Assembly: GCF_907164915.1 (NCBI RefSeq)
Contig: NC_061869.1
Span: forward strand, 23,599,125-23,663,124
Source of the DNA: Impatiens glandulifera
Lineage: Eukaryota; Streptophyta; Magnoliopsida; Ericales; Balsaminaceae
Length of the DNA stretch: 64,000 nt
Direction of reading: 5' to 3'
The notes under the pieces are model-generated. The model had not been told where the DNA came from, ran no database searches, and saw only the letters and a list, made by a program, of their open reading frames with translations. Numbering within the stretch: position 1 is the stretch's first letter; each line of letters begins with the position of its first letter. Positions 42,821-55,261 of this stretch are shown here, piece by piece. The translations under genes were made by a program, and so were the position numbers.

Positions 42821-43734
42821 AAAAATTGACAAAAATGATAGGTACCACTTTATGTGCTAGTAGGTTAGAATTAAATAGACAAAAATGATATAGATATGAA
42901 TTATGGAAGACATATTCATATAAGAATAATACAAATAAAAGGAGTTGGCCAGTTTGTGGAGCATCACATTTTCAGCCCTTCTCTAGGCCGACAGAGGTTC
43001 TATACCCGTGTTTGTACTAAGCGAAGTAAGTGTTTGTACTAAGCGAGGTAAATACTCTCCTTCGAAATCTTATTGAGTTGGCGCGTTTATGAATTGGATG
43101 CAGTTGGGGCGATGTGGCTCATGTCGTGGCTCTTTCGAATGCCACCTCAAATCTCACGTGTGGAGTCTAAGGAAACTGTTGTCGAGACGTCTCAGTATGT
43201 TAATTTTCTAATAAAAACTGGTCAATTTCAATTAAGAGAACAAGATAAACGAGAGAATCAATAAAGTCATTGAGAATTCTGAAAGCAGAGACTAAGGATA
43301 ATAAATCTAAAGACAAAAGAGAAATACAAAATTTTTGTTAACATCTCATTAACCGATACCCTAATAAATAATAATCTTTAACCTTTAACATACAATTTAT
43401 CTATGATGTTATACTTTTTTTATCTGTATTTTCATGTTGAAATTTTGTGACAATTCTCTTCATAACTGGTTTATAATTTTTAACTTGTTGGTCAACGAAA
43501 ACATAATCTTTAAGGGGCAAGTTTAAAAAGGCTTATTTATCCGAGTGAAATATCATTTACTATAATTATTAATAAAAAGATAAATTGAGCAAGTAAAATA
43601 TCATTTACAAGGATAAGATTGAACAAAATAAATAAATGTGAGTATAACAATATCTTTAAAATGAAACAAAATTTATAAATAAAAAATATTATCTAATTTA
43701 TATATATATATATAATTTTTAATTTGAATTTGCT
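42821..43734. other. Spacer without recognised genes
   Basis: Contains a short direct repeat GTGTTTGTACTAAGCGARGTAA at 43010-43050 and a GC-richer part at 43060-43210 with a 63-codon open frame of no recognised family. From 43260 on it is AT-rich. Confidence 0.5.
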
Positions 43735-44450
43735 TGGTTTTACGAAGAAGACACGTTGCCGAAGGATAAGAGGCATGTTAAATATGATTAAATTGGTGCT
43801 TGGTTTACCGACAGATAAGAGACATGTAAAAGTGTGATTGAGATTGATGATTGATTTGTCGAGGGATAAGAGAATTGTGAAAATGTGATAGAGATGTGGG
43901 TTGTCAAGAGATAAGATACCAGTAATAAAGGATTGTGAGGTGACGAGATTAAAGGTCGATTGAGATTGGTGGTTGGTTTGTCGAAGGATAAGAGATGTGT
44001 AAAAGTGTCATTGAGATTGGTAATTGGGTTACCGAGGAATAAGAAGGTGTGAAAGTTTGATTTGGATTCGTAGTTGGTTTTTCGAGGAGTAAGGGGTCGG
44101 TAACATTAGGATTGGTAGTTGGTTTGGCAAGAGATAAAAATGTCGGTAACAAAGAATCATAATGTCAAGAGATTAGAGGTCGATTGGGATTGGTAGTTGG
44201 TTCGTCGAGGGATCAGAGAATGTAAGTGTGGAAGTGTGAGGTTATGTGATGAGAGGTCAATTGTGAGTGGTAATTGGTTTACTGATGAATAAGAGGTCGG
44301 TAACATTGGAATTTGTGGTTAGTTTGTCAAGGGAGAATAAGTCAATTCAGGTCGGTAGTTGATTTTCTAAAAGATAAAAGAGACGTGTGAAAGTGTGATT
44401 GAGATTGGTGGTTGGTTTTTCGATAGATAAGAGGCGTGTGAAAGTGTTTT
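43735..44450. repeat. Degenerate ~70-bp minisatellite
   Basis: About ten imperfect units containing GGTTGGTTTGTCGAGGGATAA, AAGAG, and GTGTGAAAGTGTGATTGAGATTGG in that order, some truncated. Unit length varies roughly 55-80 bp. The minus-strand frame 43949-44152 is translated repeat. Confidence 0.8.
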
Positions 44451-44584
44451 TTTATAGTTATAAAATATTTTTAGCTTATTAATAAATAGTGAAATGCTAT
44501 TTATGAATTTTTTTTTAAAAAAATCAAGAATTTGATGTTTATTATGTTACAAAATATAATATGGATTACATACAATTATAAATA

Positions 44585-44650
44585 AAACTCATCAATCACA
44601 AGTAGTCTAATGGTTAAAGTGATCACCTTTCACATTTAAGGTTAAAGTTC
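44585..44650 (+). repeat. tRNA-like SINE head remnant
   Basis: GTAGTCTAATGGTTAAAGTG resembles a Pol III box A region and GTTCAAATCATTG a box B, 30-35 nt apart, the usual spacing of tRNA-derived plant SINEs. The following 150 bp contain a ~65-bp tandem unit (TTTGAGTATAAATTTGAATNA). No clear oligo tail or target duplication was identified. Confidence 0.4.
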
Positions 44651-44809
44651 AAATCATTGCAAATGTAAATTTCAGTTAATTATATTTGTTTGAGGGATAA
44701 TGTGTTGGTGATATATTTGAGTATAAATTTGAATAAATTATATGTGTTTGAAGGGATAGTGTGAGGGTAGTATATATGAGTATAAATTTGAATTAACTAT
44801 ATGTGTTTT

Positions 44810-46365
44810 AGTGATGTTTCAATTTTAATGAATCTATTTTTTTCCTAAAATTATCAATAAGATTCCATTAAAAAGATTGTTAGATGCGATTGAATATTGT
44901 TGATCCCAGTTAATTAGTTGGTCGTGTATTGAAAGTACTCTTATCTTGGATTAGGTATTTCATCTAATATTCAAAATCTTTTCCATTTGGCATCTCTTGT
45001 AATAGTTCAAAACAATATTTTTATTAGAAAAACGCATATTTTGTCAACAATATCTCTCATATCCTATATTTTCTGACTTATGGTGTATCATAGATGATTA
45101 TGCTATTTTTTTAGTTGATGGGTGCTTTAATTATTAAGTTGTTTGAGTAGAAGGGTATAAGTGCGAATTTGAGAGAGTAAGGGAATGTTGGTTGGAATTG
45201 AATCAAAATGTATAAAATGAGGGTATAATGTGATCAATAATAACGAATTAGTTTGAGCAAAATGCCCAAAGTTAGGGTAAGTGTTGGTTGATAATGATGA
45301 GTCAGAAGCAAAATGTCCAATGTGAGAATAAAAAGTAGTCGCAAATATAATAAAATGTTAAACTTTGGTGTTAAAAATTGTTATTATTTGTTCATTTTCA
45401 GATCAACGTTATGATTGTAATTGTACAATATTTAAATTTTTTTTAAAACAATTTCTCACACTTTTGGAAGAGTGACTCTATTTTTGTTTTGAAATAATCT
45501 AAGTTTAAACAATAAGTTTTTTTATATTAAAAGTATTAAAAAATTTATTTTAGTATTGATTTAAATGAAATGATGGTCTATAATATACTTTAATTATGTA
45601 TATTAACAAATTTAATATTATTTTTTTGTGTAAATACAATTCTAGTTTTAGGTGTTTCTAAATAGGTTTATATAGGATTAATCAATTTAAATAGAAATTT
45701 ATTTGCATATTTAATTGGAATTTGTTTGAAATTCATTAAATAATTTTGAAAACATATGATTTTGATTATTAATTCCAAAATATCTTTTTAAAATTTAACA
45801 TAAAGCATCGATGTTTAAAATATTTGTTTGGTATTTAATTACAACAATTACAATGAAATTGAATTTTTATTGTCTTACTCTTTATTCTAGTATATATTAT
45901 TTTAGTAAAGTGGTGATAAAATCTTATTCCTCTCTTCTCTCATAAAGGCTTCTCTCATAAAGGATCAAATATGAATGGTACATTTAATTATTAAATTAAT
46001 CTTAAAACTCTATAAAATAAGTTATTTAAATAATTTATTGAGTTTTTTTTTTTTTTTGAATAAAAGAGAGTTAGCATGACACCCCACAATAGTCATGACC
46101 CCGCTCAATAAGAAGTGATTTTAAATTTACAAGATGCATAATAACTTATTACCTCGCGTCTAACCAGAGAACTAAAGATAAAATATATTTTTTTTAAATA
46201 AAAAAAATCTATTCTAAACTATTTTTAAAAAATAATCATGAAAATTTGAAACATAATCTTGCAATCATAACTCTTTGGGCTAAATGAGCCCTTTATCTTT
46301 GTAACTACTAAAATAAATTTTAAAATTTTAAAAATAATGAGGCAATTACATTTTGGAATATAATT
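44810..46365. other. AT-rich stretch without recognised genes
   Basis: No open frame of note. A duplicated CTTCTCTCATAAAGG occurs at about 45933-45965. 46050-46170 has a T-run followed by CACCCCACAATAGTCATGACC, possibly a retroposon end, not assignable. Confidence 0.4.
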
Positions 46366-46369
46366 TTAT

Positions 46370-46785
46370 TTTAATTTTTTTAAAATAATTTAACGTCATT
46401 TCATTAAGAATCCAAAAGTGGGAGAAATGCTCAATTATCAATGTTAGACAAACTCTAGCTTTGATTAAAAGAATCAAACGACCATAAAGTATCTGCTTAG
46501 AAACAAACAAACAAAACAAAGATTACAAATAACTAAAGTATACTAATCATTCTATTTAACATTCTTGTTCAATGTAGCCAATATCATTTCCGCTATTTTC
46601 GGATCCCAATCTGCTGCTCTCGCAGCCCACCTACTTTTTCTAATCACCTGTTTGGCTTTATGCTTCTTTATTGGTGATTAATTGTTCCATTTCATGATAA
46701 TTGTTTGTGAGCATTGACTTCATTCCCTTAGATCAATTTTGCTTTAGAGGAGTCAACACTAATCTGATAAAATGAATTATGTTTA
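46370..46785 (-). mobile_element. LINE 3' tail, second copy
   Basis: Shares TTTAACGTCATTTCATTAA near 46391 with the 3' end of the LINE at 3429-3920, preceded by T-rich sequence (oligo(A) on the minus strand). The minus strand around 46700-46570 reads KAKQVIRKSRWAARAADWDP then a stop. The rest of the insert and a target duplication were not resolved. Its right end abuts copia family A copy 3. Confidence 0.55.
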
Positions 46786-47163
46786 GAGTTCGAATATCAA
46801 TTTTGTGAGAGTTATATGATCGAGAGAGCGGAATGCTAGAGCATCAAAAAGTTTTGAGGAATAGATAGTTAGGAGGACGATTAATGAGATACGTACTTGT
46901 AAAAATGCATCATCCCAATAAAATAGGGGCATTGAAGCATGTGAAAGAAGAGTGAGACTCATTTCTGTAAGGTGACGAATCTTGCGTTCAACGACACCTT
47001 TTTGTTCACTTGTATGAAGGCATGATAGACGGTGTTGGATGCCATGAGTTTCAAGATAAGATTTTAGACTCCTATATTCTCCTTTCCAATAAGATTGTAG
47101 AGCTTTGATAGATGTGTTGAATTGATTTTCAACAAGTGTCTCAAATTTTATAAAAGTTGGCAA
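46783..47163 (-). pseudogene. Copia family A integrase core, copy 3
   Basis: TFIKFETLVENQFNTSIKAL, then QSYWKGEY with Tyr instead of the second catalytic Asp, then ETHGIQHRLSCLHTSEQ and VVERK with the Glu kept. The frame extends to RISLIV, further than in copies 1 and 2, before the LINE junction. Confidence 0.8.
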
Positions 47164-48985
47164 GACATCAAATTTTCACTAGATAGTATACAACCAAGTA
47201 AAGCAGTTGTAGTCATCGATCAAATGGACAAAATATCGAAACCGTTAGTAGAGAATAGAGGAGCAGGACCCCAAACGTCAGAATATATTAATTCTAATGG
47301 AGACTTACAACTAGATTGGAAACATAAAAAGGAATTTTGTATGTTTTTCTATTGTGACAATATTCACAAAAACTTAATTTCTTGTTGCAAATAATAGGTA
47401 AATGAAAAGAATACATAATAAAGGTAAGTGTTGATGATGAAGGGTGTCCAAGGCGATGATGCCAAGAGTTGGCGGATGAACGAGTTCCAATAAGAGCTTG
47501 ATGAGTGGGCGAAGGGTTGACAATTGACTTTAGGCGATATATCCCTTTTTAAGTGTGTCCCGAAGTAGCTCCCTCTTTGTGACCTGATCCTTAATAATAC
47601 AATAACTTGGATGAAATTAAAAAAAGATATTTTTATCAGTAGAAAATTTGGAAACACTTTAAAGATGAAGGTTATTAATGGGACATGTAATATATTACAT
47701 TGATGAAGGTTTTTATTGGAAATGGAATTGTTGATTGCCCAATATTAGAAATAGGAAGTGGGTTACCGTCGCCCATTTTAATTGTTTTTGTACCATTATA
47801 AGGAGTTGATATGCTAATGTTGTTTAGATTCGTCGTGAGATGGTCTGTAGCAACAGAGTCGGGATACAAGACCGAGTCATAAAAAGAAGAATGTGTAGCC
47901 ATCATAGTAGAGTGTGTCGTTAAATTTTGATTTGACGACATCATCAAGTTTCAATCGAATGACCTATAAAGTTGCACAACTTACAAAATAGACTTGATCG
48001 ATAAACATTAGCCGCGTGACCAAAACGATCACACATTAGACATTGTATTTTATTTCTATTGGGCCCACGACCCAAAATAGAAGGCCTAGTAGTAGAAATA
48101 CATACTAACCCGATAGTAGAAGCCTGATCGGTATGTGAAAATTAAGATTAACTTGAAGGCCCATTTATTTGATATCCTTTAGAATTATGGAATCTCAATA
48201 TATTGACAGTTTCATTTTTTACACTATAATCACTCGGAGAGAAGACTGGACGTTACGATCGTTGGAAGTGGGATGGTTTCGAAATCTCTCTCAATTGAAA
48301 AGCAAGATTAGCGGTTGGAGAGTTAGAATGGAGCGATTCAAAGCAAATCTCATGTGTAAGAAGCATTTCTTGGAAGTCTTCAATGCTGATGGGGTCAGTG
48401 TGAGTGGTTACCACTACAATGAGAGATTCATATCCAGGATCGAGTCCTCCCAATCATAAAAGATGAAATATCGTTAAGATATGTTATGCCCAGCATCAGC
48501 AAGACTATCGATGATTAATTTTTATTTTATGCAAATATTAGGCCATCGGGAGTGAGCCCTTATTTACCGCCTGGGGCTGAAAACAAAGATGCATTAGACG
48601 AGTTTGTGATTGAGAGGCGAATGTGCGTTCTAAAGTAGACCGAAGGGATTTAGATTTGGTGTAAGATTCACCAACCACTTGGGTTAGGGATGATTATGAA
48701 AAGGTGGATAGAAGCTATGAAAGGGTCCTTTGATCTTGTTCCTCCCCGATGGAAAAAGTAGGATTTGGAGTGAAGACACTAGATCCGTTAGTAGCATCGG
48801 CTTGGATAAAGGCTTCATGGGCAGAACTAGTTCCAGTAACATATGGATAGAGGCCATAACCTTTTAGGGTCTGTAATATTTGAGATTTCCAAAGAAGAAT
48901 GTTTTTGTGATCGAGTTTAATGGATGTGAAATTTTGGAAGAGATGAGTGGTTGAAGCGAAAGAAGATGAAGAAGATGTATGGATA
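46785..48985 (-). mobile_element. Copia family A, copy 3 (integrase to gag)
   Basis: Matches 6045-8259 of copy 1 nearly base for base in arrangement, including the same junction with the foldback array at the gag start. It lacks RT, RNase H and both LTRs. The pair copia copy 1-FB1 and copia copy 3-FB2 therefore stem from one ancestral unit. Confidence 0.85.
47675..47947 (-). pseudogene. Copia family A protease, copy 3
   Basis: Contains FYDSVLYPDSVATDHLTTNL, where the active site D-S-G is D-S-V, and NPLPISNIGQSTIPF. The zinc knuckle frame upstream (47950-48080) is broken. The same Val is found in the other two copies. Confidence 0.75.
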
Positions 48986-49035
48986 TAGATAGGAGTGAGC
49001 AAACGGGTAAACCCAACCGGTATTACCCAACCCAT
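48253..49035 (-). pseudogene. Copia family A gag, copy 3
   Basis: 48715-49035 carries the N-terminal signature HLFQNFTSIKLDHKNILLW and LKGYGLYPYVTGT; 48253-48453 the later motif GGLDPGYESLIVVV. Stops separate them. Upstream of TSSSSSFASTT the sequence passes into the foldback array at about 48986-49000, so the Met of the open frame belongs to the array and the true start is lost. Confidence 0.8.
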
Positions 49036-50925
49036 ATTGAACCCAAATTAAATTTACCCAACCCGTAACCCAACCCATATTATTTACTAATATGGGTTGG
49101 GTATGGGTTAGGTTGGGTATGGGTAACCCAAATTATTTTTTTTATTTTTTCATTTAACATGTATTTGACTTATTTAACACATTTTTATTCGTTTAATACG
49201 TTTTTGACATTTTTAACACGTTTTCCACATTTTTCACGTTTTTGGCACATTTTGACACGTTTAACACATTTTTGACACGTTTAACACGTTTTTCACATTT
49301 TTGACACGTTTAATATGTTTTTCACTATTTAACACATTTTTGACACATTAAACACGTACTAGACACGTTGAACACGTTTTTGACACGTTTAACACATTTT
49401 TGACACGTTGAACACGTTTTTCATGTTTTTCACATGTTTAACACGTTTCTAACACATTTTGACATGTTTGACACGTTTGTCACGCCTATGACACATTTAG
49501 CACATTTTGAGATGTTTTTTTTACTTTTTTAGCACATTTAACACATTTTTGACATATTTAACACGTTTTTCACATTCTAACACGTTTAATACGTTTTTCA
49601 CACGTTTAACACGTTTTTGACACGTTGAACACATTTTTGGCACGTTTAACACATTTTGACACGTTAAACACGTTAATTATATTTTTGGCATGTTTAACAC
49701 GTTTTTGACACATTTAACACATTTTTCATAATTATGACACATTTAACACATTTTGATACGTTTTTAGCACGTTTAGCACGTTTTGACACATATAACATGT
49801 TTTTTATATTTTTAATATTCTTGACCTGTTTAACACATTTTAAACATGTTTAACACATTTTCACATGTTTTCACGTTTTTAGTATGTTTAACATGTTTTA
49901 ACATGTTTAACATATTTTCCACGTTTTCCACATTTTTGGCACGTTTTGACATGTTTAACATGTTTTTGACACATTTAACATGTTTCTCATATTTTTGACA
50001 CGTTTAATACGTTTAACACACATTTAACGTGCCAAAATATGAAAAATGTGATAAACGTGCTAAAACGTGAAAAATGTGTTGAACATGCAAAAAAACGTGT
50101 TAAACGTGTTAAAACTTGTCAAAACATGTTAACATGCAAAAAAAAATATGTTAAGAATGTCAAAAATATGTTATATGTGCAAAAACGTGTTAAATATGCC
50201 AAAAACATGAAAAACGTGTCATAACGTGAAAAACGTGTTAAATGTGCTAAAAATGTGTTAAATGAGCCACAAACGTTTTAAATGTGTTCAACATGTCAAA
50301 AACGTGTTAAACGTGCCAAAATGTGAAAAAATGTGTTAACGTGTGAAAAACGTGTCAAATATGTCAAAAACGTGTTAAACATGCCAAAAACGTGAAAACA
50401 TGTTAAACGTGTTAAACATGTTAAACATATCAAAAACGTGTTAAACGTGCCAAAAACGTAAAAAAACGTGTTAAAATTATCAAAAATGTGTTAACGTGTT
50501 ATATATGTCAAAAACGTGTTAAACATGCCAAAAACGTGGAAAACGTGTTAAACTTGTCAAAAATGTGTTAAACGTATTAAACGTGATCAAAACGTGAAAA
50601 ACATGTTAAAAGTGTGAAAAACATGTTATTAGTGTGAAAACATGTTAAAAGTGTCAAAAACGTGAAAACGTGTTAAACTTGTGAAAAACGTATTGTCACT
50701 GTGAAAAGGTGTTAAAAATGTTTAAAACGTGTTAAACGTGTGAAAACGTGTTAAACATGTCAAAAATGTTTTCGACTTAAAGTTGAAAGATGATTAGTTT
50801 ATATTGGTAATAATAGAGAATTAAATTAAATTTATATAATTTGGGTAATTTAAGTAACTCTAACCCAACCCAAATTAAACTCAACCCATACTCAGCTCAA
50901 CCCATATTCAACCCAACCCAAATTA
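48986..50925. repeat. Giant foldback array FB2
   Basis: Same structure as FB1 but longer on the right. It opens with GAGTGAGCAAACGGGT and ACCCAACCC repeats, then about 0.9 kb of ACACGTTTTTGACACGTTT-type units, a centre near 50025, and about 0.73 kb of the reverse-complement units (AAAAACGTGTTAAACGTGCC). It closes with a second ACCCAACCC block (50855-50925), so the GGGTTGGG and ACCCAACCC flanks are also inverted. A terminal CCGTTTGCTCACCC counterpart was not found at the right end. Confidence 0.85.
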
Positions 50926-52440
50926 ATATATACTTTAGGAACGCAGGTAATCTATCGACTATTTGAGACATCTATAACTAACCATGTCACAAAAACACAA
51001 AAATAGAAACCAATAATTAATATACTAATTATATATATATATATATATATAACACTAATTAGTCTGACTTATTTTATCATAGAGCTCTAACTAACCATTT
51101 TAAAAATGAAAAAAAATCATTTGTATTTTATTAACTCGATTTCCTTCAATGAGATGAAATGTATACAAAATGTTTATAAGTTAAAATAACTTATTAAACA
51201 ATAAAAATGAAGATTTTTATATTTCTTTAATAAGAATAACTTAAATCGACATAAAAAAAATCAAAACTTTATAACAACAAAAACATAATTTTGAATGTTA
51301 CACTTTATTTAAAATAATAAATTAATTTTCCAATTTTCAAATTTTATAATTATTTGAAAAATTATAAATGTATCAACATATTTAACCGATTAAAATAACT
51401 CAAGCGGCAATAATTGATAAATAACCGAATAAAACTTAAAGATTCAACTCAAATCAAATGTCTTTAGTTAAAATAGGTTTATTCTATGTTCTTAAATAAA
51501 AAAAATAAAAAAATAGGAGTTTTATATTTTATTATTGACAATCCATGTTTTCTTGATGTGTTTTTTTATAAATCATTATAGCAAACCAAATTATGTATAT
51601 AAAGTTATTTGAAAATATCAATTGCCAAACATAACATCATAAGATTATTTATTATTTTGCTTTATTTGAGGTTCTAAGTTGGTTACTATTAACAAATGAT
51701 GATGGAACTTTAATTTTGCCATAATAGTAAAGAAATATTCAATAACGACAACTTTTACAACAATATCGCGTCGTTGTTGCTTCTAGTCAGATGAAATATT
51801 GAAGGTACTATGTTTAAATAAATATGTATAGCAATTGTTTATTATCCGTGGCCAAATTCTTGAACATCTAATATTTATATTTTAAATCTAATAAAATTAC
51901 TTCATACATTTAAGTTTCTATTTGATTTAGTTACAACACAAACAGACTAACTGATTTGTTACGTATTCTTCTACAATCAATTTTGCAGGTTTTTATTTCT
52001 TCTAAAAATTCAGTTGTCTTTTATAAGAAATACAAGGCGTGATTTATACTTAAACTAATTTGAATTATACATACATTTTTTTAAGCATTTATCTAGAGTT
52101 CCAGGAAGAAGGGGAAATCGGGATAATTATGATAAAGATGGATATGGTAACGAATAACATTGAGAATCATTCTTATGAAATTTTACAATTTTCAAGTTGT
52201 CATTTTATCTCCTTTCTTTTTCTGTTGGAGTAATCACTTAAATTTGTCATTATATCGGTATATATAGTCAGTGAAGCAACATGAATTTGTTGGATGCGTC
52301 TATTTAGGTTATTTTCCTTTATTCTCCTGATTTATATAGATATTTACAGGAATGATTTAGATCAAATGCATTATTGAGATATTTTATATGCAACCCAGAA
52401 GAATGATTTACCTTGGGCTTATCGCTTATTCACAAGTGAG
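50926..52440. repeat. Repeat Y2
   Basis: Second copy of Y1 (36695-38335). The 3' part reads in one frame DILYATQKNDLPWAYRLFTS followed by ESIQYINGEKNHSP, which looks more like an exon relic than Y1 does, but the upstream part has a stop and a frame break. Product not recognised. Confidence 0.75.
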
Positions 52441-52602
52441 TCCATTCAATATATCAATGGAGAAAAAAATCATTCACCAACTATAATTAATATCATTGAT
52501 AAAGATGAAATAACAAAAACAATAAAGAATGAAAATTTAAAGGATTAAAAATTTAGGATTCAAAAGTTTTAAGTTGGTTAATCTCAACTTTTAATGAAAT
52601 TA

Positions 52603-54022
52603 TGTTAGGATTGAATACAACAACAGAAGGGGGTGAATGTTGTTGTGTTAAACCTTGACTTTCAATACGGTTTTAATCTTGTTAGAGATTAAAACATATT
52701 TATATTCTCTTGACAAATCTTTTCAAGCTCTTGAAACAGATTTAAGTGCGAAATCGCTTGCTGGATTTGAAGCTTATGAATGCAAGATAACAAGACGGTA
52801 AGTAAATGACACAGAGAGTTTTATAGATGTTCTAAAATAAAACTCTTACGTCACACCTTCTTTTGTCTTCAGAAAGATTTCACTAGAAGACTTTAGTTTA
52901 TATAGAGCCTATACAAACCCAGTTAGAAACCTAAGACTTAACATATGCCTATTCTGAACTCCTAGTAATCACTCTCTGTTGAACAGACAACTTCTTTTCA
53001 ACTTACAATACTTAATATGCTCTCACATATTACAGTATGATATCTCTCAGTTTAAAAAATATACTTATGAAGTATGATCTAGAGAGAGTAAGTAGATTGA
53101 GTATTCGTAGATTGTTGAATCATTTTGAATGCTCGGTTGATCTTGTATTCGTTGTGTGTATGTATTTCTATGTAATTGCTATCGCTGTTGTACTTTGAAG
53201 CTCCTTAAATAAGATGCATGGCAAAAGTCGAAATTAGTCGGCAATCCAAAGATAATGAATTGACCGATGAGGATTCAACATTAAATGCTCCCATTTAATG
53301 CTTTTGTAATTAAGGAGACTAGGTAACCAAGGAAACCATCGTTGTGCAATAGTAGACTATATTCTTTGAATACGTGTCATATTTCTGTTGGTTACCCTTC
53401 TTGTCAACTTTGATCTGATGTGGCAGTCTGATCTTAGATTTGACTTAAAAGTTTCGACAATTAATGCTCGACAATTAATGCTTGAGTAATTCAGGGGTTA
53501 GGTAACCAAGAAAGTCGTTGTTGTGCTTTGCTGTCTTTTCGTAGCTACGGTCGATTCTGTTTCTTAAATACATGTCGTATTTCTATTGATTACACTTCTT
53601 GTCATCTTGAACTAATGTGGCAGTTAATTGTTAGTGTGCGCCGCTGATATCGTATAACAGTTGTTGGTGCAACACTGCTAGTTAGCGCTTTTTTAGACTG
53701 CTGCTAAAGACAGACGACTGTTTAGTGCTTCAACTAGTAAGATGTTTGCTCGCTTCCTTCAGCTTTAAGACGTCTTCTCATCTTGAGATGTCTGCTCATC
53801 TTGAGATGTCTTCCCGCGCTTAGTTTTACCTGCGCATTAAAATTTATTGGACTTAGTTTTATTTAATCACATCATCAAAACTATAACGCATATTAAAACT
53901 GTGTCTTAATTAATTATTCTAAATTCAATTAAAATATTTCTCTTAATTAATTGACTTCTTTCTAATCTTAATTCCCCCTATTAATTTTTTAACTTAATCT
54001 AAAAAAAATTCTTTATCTAACA
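52603..54022 (-). mobile_element. 3' LTR of gag-only element
   Basis: 1420 bp. Beside it is the polypurine run AAAAGGGGGAAAT (minus strand, 54023-54036). The ACCGTTG promoter motif is mutated here. Confidence 0.9.
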
Positions 54023-54230
54023 ATTTCCCCCTTTTGATGATGTTAAAATTAAGTCATAAGAACAGGGATTTCAGAAATACATAAAGCTAAGTTAGAATTA
54101 TTCAAGCCTATTTCTAAGGATGATTTAATTCAAGCCTATTTCTAACAAGGTCAATTTAAAGGAAAATTATATTTATATATATGAACAATAATATATAGAA
54201 AAATCTAATTATATACTTAAATATACAATA

Positions 54231-54404
54231 CTATATTCTAGACTTCTCTTTAGAGGAATATGCTCCATCAACCTCCCCTTCCTCCTCTATCTGGCTTCCC
54301 CTTGTTTTCTCTTCCCACTCTACCGTTGTTTCCCCCTTTTTAACAGCATCAACGTCTTTGATGAGATCAAAGACAGCTGCTCCAATCGGCTTAAGAAGAG
54401 TTGA
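54231..54404 (-). pseudogene. Acidic C-terminal relic of an accessory ORF
   Basis: 58 codons open on the minus strand: LLKPIGAAVFDLIKDVDAV, then a Glu-rich tail (TTVEWEEKTRGSQIEEEGEV), stop TAG at 54231. It is preceded by an in-frame stop, has no Met, and lies between the pol end and the polypurine tract, the same position as the accessory ORFs of the 14.9-kb element. It may be the tail of such an ORF; no sequence match to ORFs A-C was visible by eye. Confidence 0.4.
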
Positions 54405-54539
54405 CTAATGTACGTGTTGAAACAGATGTTCTCAATATTTTATCAACCGACTGTTTTTTCATCATGATTTGAGACATCCTTCTTAACACGTCTGTCTTAT
54501 CAGCTTATCAACAAATTCTCCCTAAATTTTTATATACTA

Positions 54540-55169
54540 AATTAATTCAAATCTAGAAGATCTAAAATATTTCTAAAGTAAGAAAACTTAGTCTAGGGGA
54601 GTTACTTCGTGGAAATGTCCGACACTTGCTGATCTGTTGACAAGTATTCCATCCAAACGTACTGTTTTACCTACATCCATAAATAATAACAGATCTGGTA
54701 CCCATTTTTTTGGGTGCGTGACTTATAAGTCCTTTGGGAATCCTTACTTTGATTATTTTTATAGATTTTTCGTTATGTGTGTAGTATATTTGGCAGATTA
54801 CTTTCTACATGTTGATGATTCCTTAACTTTGAAAGAAGGTTTTTGATAATAAAAAAAACCTTTTGAATTTATGTCAAAGTTTTGTTTGTCAGACAAGATG
54901 GCTACTCGTTTATTTGGCTTGAGCCAACTGTCAGATGTCTTAACATATTTAATTTCATCTTGTAACGTTAAGTGACCATAGTTGTGATTAGTTTCATTTT
55001 TAGTTAAGCTATCCTTGACAAAGCTTATTGGTTTAAGTTCGTCTTTAAATGGGTTCAACTTTTTATTGGACTCATCTGGACAACTGTTATCAAATCCTAG
55101 ACTGGATTTGCATTCGGCAAGTCTTTGCTGAATAATTAGCTTTTGGAAATCTTTTCTAGATTTAGTCAA
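54540..55169 (-). pseudogene. Gag tail and pol C-terminal relic, gag-only element
   Basis: 54798-55169 matches 10149-10556 (SLGFDNSCPDESNKKLNPF, LKPISFVKDSL). The last codons at about 54540-54600 equal the post-RNase H tail. As in copy 1, protease to RNase H is deleted. Confidence 0.7.
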
Positions 55170-55261
55170 GAATTAATCACATAGTTTAATCTTTTAATTT
55201 CAGTAGAATGAGTTTTAATTGTTTCTTTGAGCTTCTCATTCTCAAATGATAGCTCATTTAT

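Noticed and set aside
44585..44650. Functional tRNA gene
   Set aside because: Box A/B-like words only; no cloverleaf stems or anticodon arm could be drawn by eye.
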